Shown in pieces: positions 54,275 through 64,000 of a stretch of DNA of 64,000 nt. Every line of letters starts with the position of its first letter. The first letter of the stretch is position 1. The notes beneath the pieces are model-generated. The model was given only the letters and a program-made list of their open reading frames with translations, did not search any database and was not told the origin of the DNA. Source of the stretch: Martelella sp. AD-3 (GTDB lineage Bacteria; Pseudomonadota; Alphaproteobacteria; Rhizobiales; Rhizobiaceae); NCBI RefSeq assembly GCF_001578105.1, contig NZ_CP014275.1:2108001-2172000 (forward strand), given 5' to 3'. A program made the position numbers and the translations under genes.

Positions 54275-55729
54275 TCAAGCGTTCAGTGCACGCCCATAAG
54301 CGTCCAGCACGCTTTCCTTCATCATTTCAGACAGCGTCGGGTGCGGGAAGATGGTGTGCATCAGCTCTTCCTCGGTGGTCTCGAGATTCATGGCGACGAC
54401 AAAGCCTTCGATCAGCTCGGTCACTTCAGCGCCGACCATATGGGCGCCCAGAAGTTCGCCGGTCTTCTTGTCGAACACCGTCTTGACCATGCCCTGGTCC
54501 TCGCCGAGCGCAACCGCCTTGCCATTGGCGACGAAGCTGTAGCGGCCGACGCGGACGTCGTAACCGGCTTCCTTGGCCTTCGCCTCGGTCAAGCCCACAG
54601 AGGCAACCTGCGGGTTACAATAGGTGCAGCCGGGAACCTTCAGCTTGTCGAGCGGATGGACGTTCTTTTCGCCCGCCAGCTTTTCGACGCAGATCACCGC
54701 TTCATGCTCGGCCTTGTGGGCCAGCATCGGCGGGCCGGCGACGTCGCCGATGGCATAGATGCCGTCAACATTGGTCTTGCAGTAATCGTCGATCACGATG
54801 CAGCCGCGATCGGTCTTGATGCCGAGCTTTTCCAGCCCGATATTCTCGATATTGCCCTGGACGCCGACGGCCGAGATCATGCGGTCGGCGGTAATCTTCT
54901 CCACCTCGCCGTCCTTGGTTTCGACATGGGCTGTAATGTCGTCGTTGCCCTTCTCGACCTTGGAAACCTTGGCTTCCAGCATGATCTTGATGCCGCGCTT
55001 TTCGAGCCGCTTCTGGGCGAATTTGGCGATCTCGGCATCCTCGACCGGCATGACCTGCTTCATCACTTCGACCACCGTCACCTCGACGCCAAGCGAGCGG
55101 TAGAAGGAGGCGAATTCGATGCCGATCGCGCCGGACCCCATGACCAGCAGCGACTTCGGCAGCTTCGCAGGCTTCAGCGCGTCGAAATAGGTCCAGATCA
55201 GCTTGCCGTCGGGCTCGATGCCCGGCAGCGCGCGCGGACGAGCGCCGGTGGCGACGATGATATGCTTGGCCGAATACGCGCCGGCGCCGAGCGCATTCTT
55301 CGGCTTCGGCGCCTGCGGCTCGACAATCTTCTTCTTGACCTCTGAAACGGTCACCTCGCCGGGCTTCGACAGCGTTGCCTCACCCCAGATGATGTCGACC
55401 TTGTTCTTCTTCATCAGGAAGCCGACGCCGGCATTCATCCGCTCGGCGATGCCGCGCGAGCGCTTGACGATGGCTTCAAGATCAGCCTTGACCGAACCGT
55501 CGACGGTGAGACCGTATTCCTTCGCATGGGCGGTGAAGTCGAGAATCTCGGCGGAGCGCAGCAGCGCCTTGGTGGGAATGCAGCCCCAGTTGGAGCAGAT
55601 GCCGGCCATGTGCTCGCGCTCGACCACGGCCGTCTTGAGACCAAGCTGTGCCGCGCGGATTGCTGCGATATAGCCGCCAGGGCCGGCGCCGATGACAATG
55701 ACATCATAGTTCTGGGACACGGGGCTCAT
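54275..55729 (-). CDS. lpdA: Dihydrolipoyl dehydrogenase (E3)
   Basis: A 484-residue flavoprotein that reoxidises the lipoyl groups of the pyruvate dehydrogenase complex and reduces NAD. It has the FAD-binding VIVIGAGPGGYIAAIRA, the redox disulfide Cys45/Cys50 (GICSNWGCIPTKALL), the NAD-binding LLVMGSGAIGIEFA and the C-terminal HPTLSE with the catalytic His. The copy lies near the pdh operon but is separated from it by two small genes. Confidence 0.97.
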   Translation of the reverse strand: MSPVSQNYDVIVIGAGPGGYIAAIRAAQLGLKTAVVEREHMAGICSNWGCIPTKALLRSAEILDFTAHAKEYGLTVDGSVKADLEAIVKRSRGIAERMNAGVGFLMKKNKVDIIWGEATLSKPGEVTVSEVKKKIVEPQAPKPKNALGAGAYSAKHIIVATGARPRALPGIEPDGKLIWTYFDALKPAKLPKSLLVMGSGAIGIEFASFYRSLGVEVTVVEVMKQVMPVEDAEIAKFAQKRLEKRGIKIMLEAKVSKVEKGNDDITAHVETKDGEVEKITADRMISAVGVQGNIENIGLEKLGIKTDRGCIVIDDYCKTNVDGIYAIGDVAGPPMLAHKAEHEAVICVEKLAGEKNVHPLDKLKVPGCTYCNPQVASVGLTEAKAKEAGYDVRVGRYSFVANGKAVALGEDQGMVKTVFDKKTGELLGAHMVGAEVTELIEGFVVAMNLETTEEELMHTIFPHPTLSEMMKESVLDAYGRALNA

Positions 55730-55786
55730 CTCCTTTGCGAGGAGCCGGGCGGCTGCCCGGCCCGATTGAGGGGGATGCCGCGTCTC

Positions 55787-56023
55787 TTACGCGCTCAGCA
55801 TCCCGTATATTTCATCTTTCAGAACCATTCGGCGCTTGCGCATCACTTCCATATGCGTGTCGTCGGTCGGTTCGATCTTCGTTTCCGCGCGATGAACCGC
55901 GCGGTTTACCTCGTGATATTCGTCAAGCAGCCTGGCAAAGCGCGGATCCTCGACTTTCAAAGCGTGCATCCTGTCGACCAGATCCGGGAATTCATCGGCC
56001 AGTTCGTGCGGGGTATTCGACAT
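55787..56023 (-). CDS. DUF465 (YdcH) family small protein
   Basis: A 78-residue, mainly helical protein containing the family core HEVNRAVHRAE and LRKRRM-like basic pattern (MRKRRMVLKDEI). Function unknown. The start at 56023 is decided by AGGAGG about 10 nt upstream; a longer frame to 56059 has none. It lies between the GDSL esterase and lpdA, transcribed in the same direction. Confidence 0.9.
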   Translation of the reverse strand: MSNTPHELADEFPDLVDRMHALKVEDPRFARLLDEYHEVNRAVHRAETKIEPTDDTHMEVMRKRRMVLKDEIYGMLSA

Positions 56024-56111
56024 TGGACAGTTCCTCCTGTGATTGAAGACGATATCCAACGCTAAGCTTTGCCGGGTCTTGCTCCTTGATTCCTGTCAAA
56101 TCCGATGTCGA

Positions 56112-56750
56112 TCACAGACCGAGCATCATGCGCACCATCGGCTCCAGACCCCGGCCGATCGCCCTTGTGTTTTCCGCATCCAGATGAACGCCGTCGATCG
56201 GGCTTGCCCTGGCGACCGAGGCCGCATCGTAAAAGCCGCAGCCCAGGTCATCGGCGATTTCGCTGTAATAGGTCGAGAGCATCTGCGATTGCTCGACAAC
56301 ACCCTGCAGAAATCCCATGCCGGTATCGTTCGCCGTGGGCACCGCATGCGGCGGCGAGACCACGAGAATGTCCGGGGCATCATCTCCGAAGGAATAGGGA
56401 TGCGAACGGACGATCTCGATCAGCCGCTTGAGGCCGCTGCGCGCGCCGAACGCGCCGCCGCCCGTCCAGGGCTTCAGGTCATTGGTGCCAAGCATGATGA
56501 TGACGAGATCGAGCGGCGTATGGCTGGCGAGAAGCGTCGGCAGAACACGCACGCCGTTGCGGTCGGCCGCCGCACCGTGATCGTCATAGGCCGTGGTGCG
56601 GCCGCCGAGCGCTTCGCAGAGGACGTGAACGCCCTCGCCCAGAGCCTTCTGCAGCACCATCGGCCACCGGTCCTCATGGGCATGCCGGCCGTTTCCGGCC
56701 GGATCATGCCCGAAGGTCAGGGAATCACCGTAGCACAGGACTGTTTTCAT
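56112..56750 (-). CDS. SGNH/GDSL-family arylesterase
   Basis: A 212-residue hydrolase with the GDS motif at the N-terminus (CYGDSLTFG; catalytic Ser10), block III IIMLGTNDLKPW and a C-terminal DGVHLD with the catalytic Asp and His. No signal peptide is present, so it should be cytoplasmic. It resembles rhizobial arylesterases of the SGNH superfamily, whose natural substrate is unknown. It follows pdhC by 26 nt in the same direction and is probably part of the pdh transcript. Confidence 0.9.
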   Translation of the reverse strand: MKTVLCYGDSLTFGHDPAGNGRHAHEDRWPMVLQKALGEGVHVLCEALGGRTTAYDDHGAAADRNGVRVLPTLLASHTPLDLVIIMLGTNDLKPWTGGGAFGARSGLKRLIEIVRSHPYSFGDDAPDILVVSPPHAVPTANDTGMGFLQGVVEQSQMLSTYYSEIADDLGCGFYDAASVARASPIDGVHLDAENTRAIGRGLEPMVRMMLGL

Positions 56751-56776
56751 GGCGCATCATCCCTGTACAAGACCTG

Positions 56777-58159
56777 TCAGACCAGCATCGACATCGGGTT
56801 TTCGATATAGCCCTTGAACGAGGCCAGGACCCGGGCCGCCAGAGCGCCGTCAACGCAGCGATGGTCGGTCGAAAGGGTCACAGACATCATCGTCGCGATG
56901 GTGATCTCGTCGTTCTTGACCACGGCCCGCTTTTCGCCCGCGCCGACCGCGAGGATCGAGGCATGCGGCGGGTTGACGACGGCCGCGAAGTCCTTGACGC
57001 CCATCATGCCCATGTTGGAGACCGCCGTGGTGCCGCCCTGATATTCGGCCGGCTTCAGCTTCTTCTCCCTGGCGCGCTTGCCCATGTCCTTCATCTCGTT
57101 GGAGATGACGGACAGCGGCTTTTCCTCGGCCTTGCGGATGATCGGCGTGATCAGTCCGCCCGGAATGGAAACGGCAACGCCGACGTCCACATGCTTGTGC
57201 ACGACCATGTTGCTCTCCGTCCAGGAGACATTGGCTTCCGGAACATCGCGCAGCGCCAGAGCCATGGCCTTGATCACCATGTCGTTGACCGAGAGCTTGT
57301 AGACCGGCTTGTCGTCCTTGACGGGTGCTGCCTTGTTGAGCTGGCTGCGGAGCGCCAGCAGCGCGTCCAGTTCGCAATCCACCGTCACATAGAAATGCGG
57401 GATGTGTTGCTTGCTTTCCTGCAGGCGCTTGGCGATCGTCTTGCGCATTCCGTCATGCGGCACGAGTTCGTAGGAGCCTTCCTCGAACAGTTTGAGGATG
57501 GCGTCTTCCGACTGGGCCTGCGGGATCGGTGCGGCGGCGGCCTTCTCGCCAGCGGGCGCTTCCGCCTTCGGCGCGGCCTTGCCGACACCCTCGCTCACGG
57601 CCTTTTCGATATCGCGCTTGACGATACGGCCGTGCGGGCCGGAGCCGGAAAGGGCTGCAAGGTCGAGCCCCTCTTCCTTGGCCAGACGACGGGCGAGCGG
57701 CGAGGCGAAGATGCGCTCGCCGTCGGCCTTCGGCGCCGCCGGGGCCTCGGGTTCGGGAACCGGGGTGTCGGAAGACGGGATGCCGCCCTTGGCGACAGCG
57801 TCCCCGGTCTTCTCTTCCTTCGGCGCCTCGGCCTTGGCTTCCAGCTTGGGCTCTTCCTTGGCGGCCGGCGCGGCATCGCCGCCGCCCGTCGCCTTGGCGG
57901 CTTCGGCCGCGTCTTCTCCTTCTTCGGCAAGGATCGCGATCAGCGCATTGACCTGAACGCCCTGGGTACCCTCAGGCACCACGATCTTGGCGACCGTGCC
58001 CTCATCGACGGCTTCGACTTCCATCGTCGCCTTGTCGGTTTCGATCTCGGCGATCACATCACCGGCCGAAACGCTGTCGCCTTCCTTCACCAGCCATTTG
58101 GAGAGGTTGCCCTCCTCCATGGTCGGGGAAAGCGCCGGCATCGTAATCTTGATCGGCAT
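56777..58159 (-). CDS. pdhC: Pyruvate dehydrogenase E2, dihydrolipoamide acetyltransferase
   Basis: A 460-residue core subunit of the pyruvate dehydrogenase complex. It has one lipoyl domain with Lys43 ([13 protein letters not shown]), an Ala/Pro/Lys/Glu-rich linker, a peripheral-subunit-binding domain ([19 protein letters not shown]) and the catalytic acyltransferase domain ending with [11 protein letters not shown] (catalytic His). The ATG at 58159 has GGAGG 6 nt upstream; the GTG at 58162 is less likely. Its start shares one base with the stop of the small membrane protein gene (TGATG). Confidence 0.96.
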   Translation of the reverse strand: MPIKITMPALSPTMEEGNLSKWLVKEGDSVSAGDVIAEIETDKATMEVEAVDEGTVAKIVVPEGTQGVQVNALIAILAEEGEDAAEAAKATGGGDAAPAAKEEPKLEAKAEAPKEEKTGDAVAKGGIPSSDTPVPEPEAPAAPKADGERIFASPLARRLAKEEGLDLAALSGSGPHGRIVKRDIEKAVSEGVGKAAPKAEAPAGEKAAAAPIPQAQSEDAILKLFEEGSYELVPHDGMRKTIAKRLQESKQHIPHFYVTVDCELDALLALRSQLNKAAPVKDDKPVYKLSVNDMVIKAMALALRDVPEANVSWTESNMVVHKHVDVGVAVSIPGGLITPIIRKAEEKPLSVISNEMKDMGKRAREKKLKPAEYQGGTTAVSNMGMMGVKDFAAVVNPPHASILAVGAGEKRAVVKNDEITIATMMSVTLSTDHRCVDGALAARVLASFKGYIENPMSMLV

Positions 58160-58467
58160 CACATACCTCCGATAGCGGTTTGATCAGAACCGCTCAAATT
58201 GAGTGTTTTTCCGCCAAATGAGCGACCAACGGCGCGCGCAAGAAAGAAATTCAGGCAAACAAAGGAAAAAAGCAGCCCGATTACCCAGCCCAAAGCAGTC
58301 GTGACGGTTACGATCTGATCCTGATTGAAGCCAAACAGCGCCATCGCAAAGCCAACCACGAAACCGCCCACCCAGCTGGCGGCATAGCCCCCGACCAAGG
58401 ACGAAAGCGTAAACCGCCAGAATAGCCACCAGGACAGGCCACGAATTTCTTTCATCGACACAACCAT
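58159..58467 (-). CDS. Small membrane protein inside the pdh operon, function unknown
   Basis: A 102-residue protein with about three hydrophobic helices (near residues 17-35, 37-48 and 55-77) and a polar C-terminal tail. The ATG at 58467 has a GGGGGG tract just upstream, 8 nt after the pdhB stop. Its stop codon overlaps the pdhC ATG as TGATG, so it is probably translated together with pdhC. I do not recognise the family. Its frame is complete and its position between E1-beta and E2 genes is unusual. Membrane placement suggests a role apart from catalysis, but none can be assigned. Confidence 0.75.
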   Translation of the reverse strand: MVVSMKEIRGLSWWLFWRFTLSSLVGGYAASWVGGFVVGFAMALFGFNQDQIVTVTTALGWVIGLLFSFVCLNFFLARAVGRSFGGKTLNLSGSDQTAIGGM

Positions 58468-58475
58468 CGCCCCCC

Positions 58476-59864
<1,389 letters not shown>

Positions 59865-59881
59865 TTATATCCCTCCCGGTC

Positions 59882-60904
59882 TTAGCGCAGGATGTCGGTG
59901 TAGAGCTCGGAAACATCCGGCTCCGGATCGGTCTGGGCGAAATCGGCGGCATCGGAGATGACCGAGCGCACATCCTTGTCGATGGCCTTCAGCTCATCCT
60001 CGGTGGCCCACTTCTTCTCGATCAGACGCTTCTTGACCTGTTCGATCGGGTCGTGTTCGGAGCGCATCTTCTGCACTTCGTCCTTGGTGCGGTATTTCGC
60101 CGGGTCAGACATCGAGTGGCCGCGATAACGATAGGTCATCATTTCGAGGATGATCGGCCCCTTGCCGGAGCGCGCGTGGGCTTCGGCTTCTTCCGCCGCG
60201 GCCATCACCGCGCGCACATCCATGCCGTCGACCTGCTTGCCGGGAATACCGAAGGAGGCGCCGCGCTTGGAGAAGTCGGTCTCGGCCGAGGAACGGGCGA
60301 CGGACGTGCCCATCGCATAGCGATTGTTCTCCACGACATAAACGACCGGGAGCTTCCACAGCTGCGCCATGTTGAAGCTTTCGTAGACCTGGCCCTGGTT
60401 TGCCGCGCCGTCGCCGTAATAGACGACCGTGACCTTGTTGTCCTCGCGGTACCTGTTGGCGAAGGCCAGGCCCGTGCCGAGGGGAACCTGCGCGCCGACG
60501 ATGCCGTGGCCGCCGTAGAAGGCCTTCTCCTTGGAGAACATGTGCATCGAACCGCCCTTGCCCTTGGAATAGCCGGAGCGGCGGCCGGTGAGTTCGGCCA
60601 TCACGCCGCGCGACTCCATGCCGGTGGCCAGCATGTGGCCGTGGTCGCGGTAGCTGGTGATGATCTGGTCACCGTCGTTCAGCGCCATCTGCACGCCGAC
60701 GACGACGGCTTCCTGGCCGATATAGAGGTGACAGAAACCGCCGATATAACCCATGCCGTAAAGCTGACCGGCCTTTTCTTCAAAGCGGCGGATCATGAGC
60801 ATTTCGCGATAGGCGTGCAGTTCCTGATCGCGATCGAAATCGACGATCTTGCCGCTTTCTTCTTTTTTGGATGATTTCCGTGAGCCGGACGCTTGGGACG
60901 CCAT
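59882..60904 (-). CDS. pdhA: Pyruvate dehydrogenase E1 component, alpha subunit
   Basis: A 340-residue thiamine-diphosphate enzyme subunit. The ThDP motif runs from GDGAANQGQ to VVENNRYAMG, and the phosphorylation-loop-like region TYRYRGHSMSDPAKYR is present. It begins MASQASGSRKSSKKEE, a basic tail; the ATG at 60904 has GGAGG 5 nt upstream, which rules out the longer frame. It is the first gene of pdhA-pdhB-small membrane protein-pdhC. An AT-rich palindrome lies about 100 nt upstream. Confidence 0.97.
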   Translation of the reverse strand: MASQASGSRKSSKKEESGKIVDFDRDQELHAYREMLMIRRFEEKAGQLYGMGYIGGFCHLYIGQEAVVVGVQMALNDGDQIITSYRDHGHMLATGMESRGVMAELTGRRSGYSKGKGGSMHMFSKEKAFYGGHGIVGAQVPLGTGLAFANRYREDNKVTVVYYGDGAANQGQVYESFNMAQLWKLPVVYVVENNRYAMGTSVARSSAETDFSKRGASFGIPGKQVDGMDVRAVMAAAEEAEAHARSGKGPIILEMMTYRYRGHSMSDPAKYRTKDEVQKMRSEHDPIEQVKKRLIEKKWATEDELKAIDKDVRSVISDAADFAQTDPEPDVSELYTDILR

Positions 60905-61006
60905 CAAAACCTCCTTCTGAAGGAAAGACGTGGATTTGGGCGACACAATAGGGCGTTTTGTGCGGCACGGCAATGCTAGATTTACCGCCATAAATCATAA
61001 GTTAAA

Positions 61007-61026
61007 TTATTGAGATAACTCAATAA
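61007..61026. promoter_or_regulatory. AT-rich palindrome upstream of pdhA
   Basis: TTATTGAG-ATAA-CTCAATAA, a perfect 8-bp inverted repeat in an AT-rich stretch between ftsB and pdhA. It may be an operator for the pdh operon; an AU-rich terminator for ftsB is a weaker alternative. Confidence 0.45.
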
Positions 61027-61050
61027 AGTATAAATTAATCGGAATTCGGT

Positions 61051-61371
61051 TTATTTGAGATTTCGCTCGAAAATCACGATTTCGTCCGGCTTCAGCAGGT
61101 TGAGCGCGTAGCGCGCCTGCTCGTCCAGCGCATCCTTCATCAACGAGCCGTCGGAAAGCATGCGGACGCGTTCCTCCATCGCCTGGCGCTCGCTCACGAG
61201 CCGCTCCAGCTTGCGCTCATTGAGCGCCTTGTGGGCCTCGAAACGCTCGGCGGCGATCAGGCCGTAATCACCATGGATGGAGTGGTAGACGAAATAGCTC
61301 ATGAAGCAGGCCGTGATCGCCGGGACGATGAGTCGGCCGTAAAACCGTGGTTTGTGATGGCGGGTCCACAT
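61051..61371 (-). CDS. ftsB: Septum formation initiator FtsB/DivIC
   Basis: A 106-residue cell-division protein with one transmembrane helix near residues 14-30 and a coiled coil (ALNERKLERLVSERQAMEERV), ending in a small conserved region KPDEIVIFERN. It links early and late division proteins in the divisome. It lies upstream of pdhA in the same direction, the standard order in rhizobia, where eno usually precedes it; here fpr lies on that side. Confidence 0.93.
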   Translation of the reverse strand: MWTRHHKPRFYGRLIVPAITACFMSYFVYHSIHGDYGLIAAERFEAHKALNERKLERLVSERQAMEERVRMLSDGSLMKDALDEQARYALNLLKPDEIVIFERNLK

Positions 61372-61439
61372 GAGGCTGTCCGGAATTTACGCAGTACACT
61401 GATCCTGACTGTAGCCCGTCAACCTTAACCAAGACTAAA

Positions 61440-61465
61440 GCGCCCGCCATTTTCATGGCGGGCGC
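61440..61465 (-). terminator. Terminator of the cysI-fpr unit
   Basis: Perfect 11-bp stem GCGCCCGCCAT / ATGGCGGGCGC with a TTTC loop, about 60 nt past the fpr stop. On the minus strand a short CTTTAGTCTT tail follows, so the U tract is weak. Confidence 0.65.
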
Positions 61466-61525
61466 GACAATTTGCGAGGAAGCGCGATCAGGGCGGGCTT
61501 CCGCGGACTTTGCGGCGACGGGCGC

Positions 61526-62338
61526 TCAGCCGACGAAGGCCCGTTCGATGACGAATTCGGACGGCTTGTTGTTGGCGCCCTCGTCCATGCCGGCCGCCTC
61601 CAGAAGCGCCTTGGTGTCCTTCAGCATCTCCGCCGAACCGCAGATCATGCCGCGATCGGTTTCCGGATTCAGCGGCGGCAGGCCGAGATCAGCGAAAAGC
61701 TTGCCACTGGAGATCAGGTCGGTGATCCGGCCGGTGCGCTCGAAGGGCTCGCGCGTCACGCTGGCATAATGCGTCAGCTTGTCGCCGACGATCTCGCTCA
61801 GGAGTTCGTCATTGCGAATTTCGCTGACGAGATCGAAGCCATATTGCAGTTCGGCCACCTCCCGGCAGGTGTGGGTCAGGATCACCTCATCGAATTTTTC
61901 GTAGGTTTCCGGCTCGCGGATCAGGCTGGCGAAGGGCGCGATCCCGGTGCCCGTGGAAAACATGTAGAGGCGCTTCGCCGGCGTCAGGGCGTCGAGCACC
62001 AGCGTTCCGGTCGGCTTCTTGCGCATCAGCACGATGTCGCCTTCCCGGATATTCTGCAGATGCTGGGTCAGCGGCCCGCCGGGAACCTTGATCGAGAAGA
62101 ATTCCAGTTCCTCGGCCCAGGAAGGGCTCGCGATCGAATAGGCGCGGTAGATCGGCTTGCCGTCGACCATCAGCCCGATCATCGCGAATTCGCCAGAGCG
62201 GAAGCGGAAGCCGTCGGGCCGCGTCATGGTGAAGCGGAACAGCCGGTCCGTGTAGTGCTGAACGCTCAGCACCTTCTCGCCATATACGCCGGCGGGCAGT
62301 GTCGCGGCAAATTCCTCGGTCGTGGCTTGCACATTCAT
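61526..62338 (-). CDS. fpr: Ferredoxin--NADP+ reductase
   Basis: A 270-residue flavoprotein that moves electrons between NADPH and ferredoxin or flavodoxin. FAD-binding RFRSGEFAMIGLM and IYRAYSIASPSW, and NADP-binding MFSTGTGIAPFASLIREPETY and MICGSAEML are all visible; the C-terminus FVIERAFVG is typical of bacterial FPR. The ATG at 62338 gives the normal length; an earlier frame lacks homology-like sequence. It is downstream of DUF934 and cysI and can supply electrons to ferredoxin-dependent sulfite reductase. Confidence 0.93.
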   Translation of the reverse strand: MNVQATTEEFAATLPAGVYGEKVLSVQHYTDRLFRFTMTRPDGFRFRSGEFAMIGLMVDGKPIYRAYSIASPSWAEELEFFSIKVPGGPLTQHLQNIREGDIVLMRKKPTGTLVLDALTPAKRLYMFSTGTGIAPFASLIREPETYEKFDEVILTHTCREVAELQYGFDLVSEIRNDELLSEIVGDKLTHYASVTREPFERTGRITDLISSGKLFADLGLPPLNPETDRGMICGSAEMLKDTKALLEAAGMDEGANNKPSEFVIERAFVG

Positions 62339-62484
62339 GTCGACGTCTCGTCCTGTCTGCTGCACGCCGGAATGGGACCGGCGCAATCAAAATTCCGCGC
62401 ATTCGCGACTGTCTACGCGCTCAGATAATACCCTCGGCGAAAGATTGCAAAGGCGGATGCCTCAAAAAAACCTGCAGCGGTCGG

Positions 62485-62988
62485 TCATGTTTTAGCCACG
62501 CGACGCCATTTGTAGCCGCCCGGCGCTGCGGACCGGCGGGCGGCGGGCTGGTAATACAGATTGACGGCGGGAAGCCGGCCTTCCCGCACGCGGCCGACCG
62601 CGGTCGGGTTGTCGAGCGCGAAGCTGTCGAACCCGCATCGCAGCATCAGCACGAGCGGGTCGATCAGCACATCGCCGACGGCGCGCAGTTCTCCGCGATA
62701 GCCGAGCCGCTCGCGCAGCAGCGTTGCCTGCGAAAAGGCCCGACCGTCGCTGAAGGACGGAAACGTCAGGGCGATGATCTCGATACGGTCGAGCAAGGGC
62801 TCGAGTTTCAGCGGATCGTCAGACGGCCCGAGGACCACCCCGGCCCCTTCATTGCCCTGAAATCCGTTTTCGAGCATCTCGGCAAGGGGGATGAGTCGGC
62901 GTTCGCCCTCGCCTGCCCTGCGTTCCTCGGTCTCGATCACCCAGGGATCGTGTTCGACGAAACCGGTCTCTCTCCAGATCACTGTCAC
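62485..62988 (-). CDS. DUF934 protein, partner of sulfite reductase
   Basis: A 167-residue protein of the DUF934 family, found next to cysI in many proteobacteria and presumed to help sulfite/nitrite reductase function. Family features include IALTFPSFSDGRAFSQATLLRER and the GELRAVGDVLIDPLVLM stretch. The GTG at 62988 is selected because GAGGAG precedes it by about 8 nt; another GTG lies 6 nt downstream. It starts 10 nt after the cysI stop, in the same direction. The molecular activity is not established. Confidence 0.88.
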   Translation of the reverse strand: MTVIWRETGFVEHDPWVIETEERRAGEGERRLIPLAEMLENGFQGNEGAGVVLGPSDDPLKLEPLLDRIEIIALTFPSFSDGRAFSQATLLRERLGYRGELRAVGDVLIDPLVLMLRCGFDSFALDNPTAVGRVREGRLPAVNLYYQPAARRSAAPGGYKWRRVAKT

Positions 62989-62998
62989 TGTTCTCTCC

Positions 62999-64000
62999 TC
63001 AGGCGGCCCTGGCTTTTTCGGGATAGAGCGCATCCTTGAAGGGCTGCGCGCCGAGCCGGCGATAGGCTTCAATGAAGGTCTCGGAGCGATCCCTGCGCAG
63101 GTGCAGATAGGTGTCGACAATGGTCTCCACAGCGTCGGTCACCTTTTCCGGCTCGAAGCCGCGTCCGACGATTTCGCCGATCGAGGTGTTCTCATCCGCC
63201 GAGCCGCCGAGCGTGATCTGGTAGAGTTCCGCGCCCTTCTTCTCCACGCCCAGAAGGCCGATATGGCCGACATGGTGATGGCCGCAGGCATTGATGCAGC
63301 CGGAGATCTTGATTTTCAGCTCGCCGATCTCCGCCTGGCGCGCCGGATCGCCGAAACGCTCCGAAAGCTGCTGGGCCACCGGAATGGAGCGCGCATTGGC
63401 AAGCGCGCAATAGTCGAGCCCGGGACAGGCGATGATATCGGTGATCAGCCCGGCATTGCCCGTTTCAAGGCCGGCCTCCTTCAGCGCCGCATAGACGGCC
63501 TGAAGATCGGCCCGTGCGACATGCGGCAGAACGAGGTTCTGCTCATGGCTGACCCGGATTTCGTCAAAGGCAAAGCGCTCGGCGATATCGGCGACGGCTT
63601 CCATCTGCGCATCCGTCGCATCCCCCGGGATGCCGCCGATCGGTTTCAGCGAAATGGTGACCATGGCATAGTCGTCGCGCTTGTGGTCGGCGGTGTTGCG
63701 GGTCAGCCAGTCGAGATAGCCGCTGTCGGCGGTATCGAAACGGTCGCGCTCGCGGGCGGGAAGATCGGGAAGCGCGAAATAGCGACGGATAGCTTCAATG
63801 TCGCCCTCTGGGAGCGTCAGTTCGCCGTCCCTCAACGCCTCGAACTCGCGCTCGATATCCGTCTTCAGTTCCTCAAGGCCGGTCTCGTGGACCAGGATCT
63901 TGATTCGCGCCTTGTACTTGTTGTCACGCCGGCCGTTGAGATTGTAGACGCGCAGAATTGCCGTCGCATAGGCCAGAAGATCGGCCTCCGGCAGGAAATC
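62999..64000 (-). CDS. cysI: Assimilatory nitrite/sulfite reductase (hemoprotein), N-terminus cut by window edge
   Basis: The last 333 residues of a siroheme/[4Fe-4S] reductase that reduces sulfite to sulfide for cysteine synthesis. The cluster cysteines are present: C-x5-C in CPGLDYCALANARS and C-x3-C in KISGCINACGHHHVGHIG. The sequence runs off the right edge, so the N-terminal half is missing. With DUF934 and fpr downstream, a ferredoxin-dependent sulfite reductase is the best reading; a nitrite reductase of the same superfamily is possible. Confidence 0.92.
   Translation of the reverse strand, partial: DFLPEADLLAYATAILRVYNLNGRRDNKYKARIKILVHETGLEELKTDIEREFEALRDGELTLPEGDIEAIRRYFALPDLPARERDRFDTADSGYLDWLTRNTADHKRDDYAMVTISLKPIGGIPGDATDAQMEAVADIAERFAFDEIRVSHEQNLVLPHVARADLQAVYAALKEAGLETGNAGLITDIIACPGLDYCALANARSIPVAQQLSERFGDPARQAEIGELKIKISGCINACGHHHVGHIGLLGVEKKGAELYQITLGGSADENTSIGEIVGRGFEPEKVTDAVETIVDTYLHLRRDRSETFIEAYRRLGAQPFKDALYPEKARAA

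Overview
The window looks like the core chromosome of an alphaproteobacterium of the order Rhizobiales (Hyphomicrobiales), close to the Rhizobiaceae; the genus cannot be fixed from sequence reading alone. The evidence is the gene set and order: dusB-ntrB-ntrC-ntrY-ntrX-trkA-hfq-hflX, a fused ispDF, a bacterial phosphatidylcholine synthase, pdhA and pdhB (with an N-terminal lipoyl domain on pdhB) beside lpdA and lipA, a glnB-glnA pair behind a sigma-54 promoter, and an alphaproteobacterial SOS box (GAAC-N7-GAAC) in front of lexA. The DNA is GC-rich, and almost every long antisense reading frame is a codon-bias shadow.

Layout. 1-7.6 kb: end of nnr (NAD(P)H-hydrate repair), glnB-glnA, hspQ, an IalB-like secreted protein, an orphan peptide-type binding protein and a DsbA/FrnE-like protein. 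7.6-14.1 kb: mfd, sdhE, recG and a GNAT acetyltransferase. 14.2-17.4 kb: glmU-glmS (UDP-GlcNAc supply). 17.5-22.2 kb: a BMP-type ABC importer (binding protein, two permeases, double ATPase), probably for nucleosides. 22.4-26.2 kb: pcs, a UbiH-like hydroxylase, an AEC carrier and a CcdA-family protein.

26.6-33.8 kb is the accessory part. A 7.1 kb integrative element sits in the 3' end of a tRNA-Lys(UUU) gene and is bounded by a 47-bp direct repeat, with GGACACA arm-type repeats just inside each end. Its integrase is cut by an IS21-family element. The other side of that IS carries a second, unrelated integrase fragment pointing the opposite way. Next to it lies a complete attP-like site, with a tRNA-Arg(UCU) 3' half as core and CATGTAAC arm repeats on both sides. 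The remaining cargo is a class II-type Fic protein, an RCC1-like lipoprotein in an operon with a two-helix membrane peptide, and a compact tyrosine recombinase.

33.9-39.1 kb: lexA with a readable SOS promoter, comEC with a long low-complexity insert, and gltA. 39.3-49.9 kb: hflX, hfq, trkA and the two nitrogen two-component systems (NtrYX, NtrBC) with dusB. 50-62 kb: ispDF, cinA, a COQ10-like START protein, a P-loop kinase-like protein, lipA, a GlsB-type membrane protein, lpdA, a DUF465 protein, a GDSL esterase, and the pyruvate dehydrogenase operon pdhA-pdhB-(small membrane protein)-pdhC, then ftsB. 61.5-64 kb: ferredoxin-NADP reductase, a DUF934 protein and the sulfite reductase cysI (cut by the window edge), together an assimilatory sulfur module.

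Links between genes: GlnB and NtrB/NtrC form the nitrogen-sensing circuit whose likely target is the sigma-54 promoter of glnBA. LipA, LpdA, PdhA/B/C and GltA carry pyruvate into the citric acid cycle. LexA controls the SOS response, while Mfd and RecG act in DNA repair.
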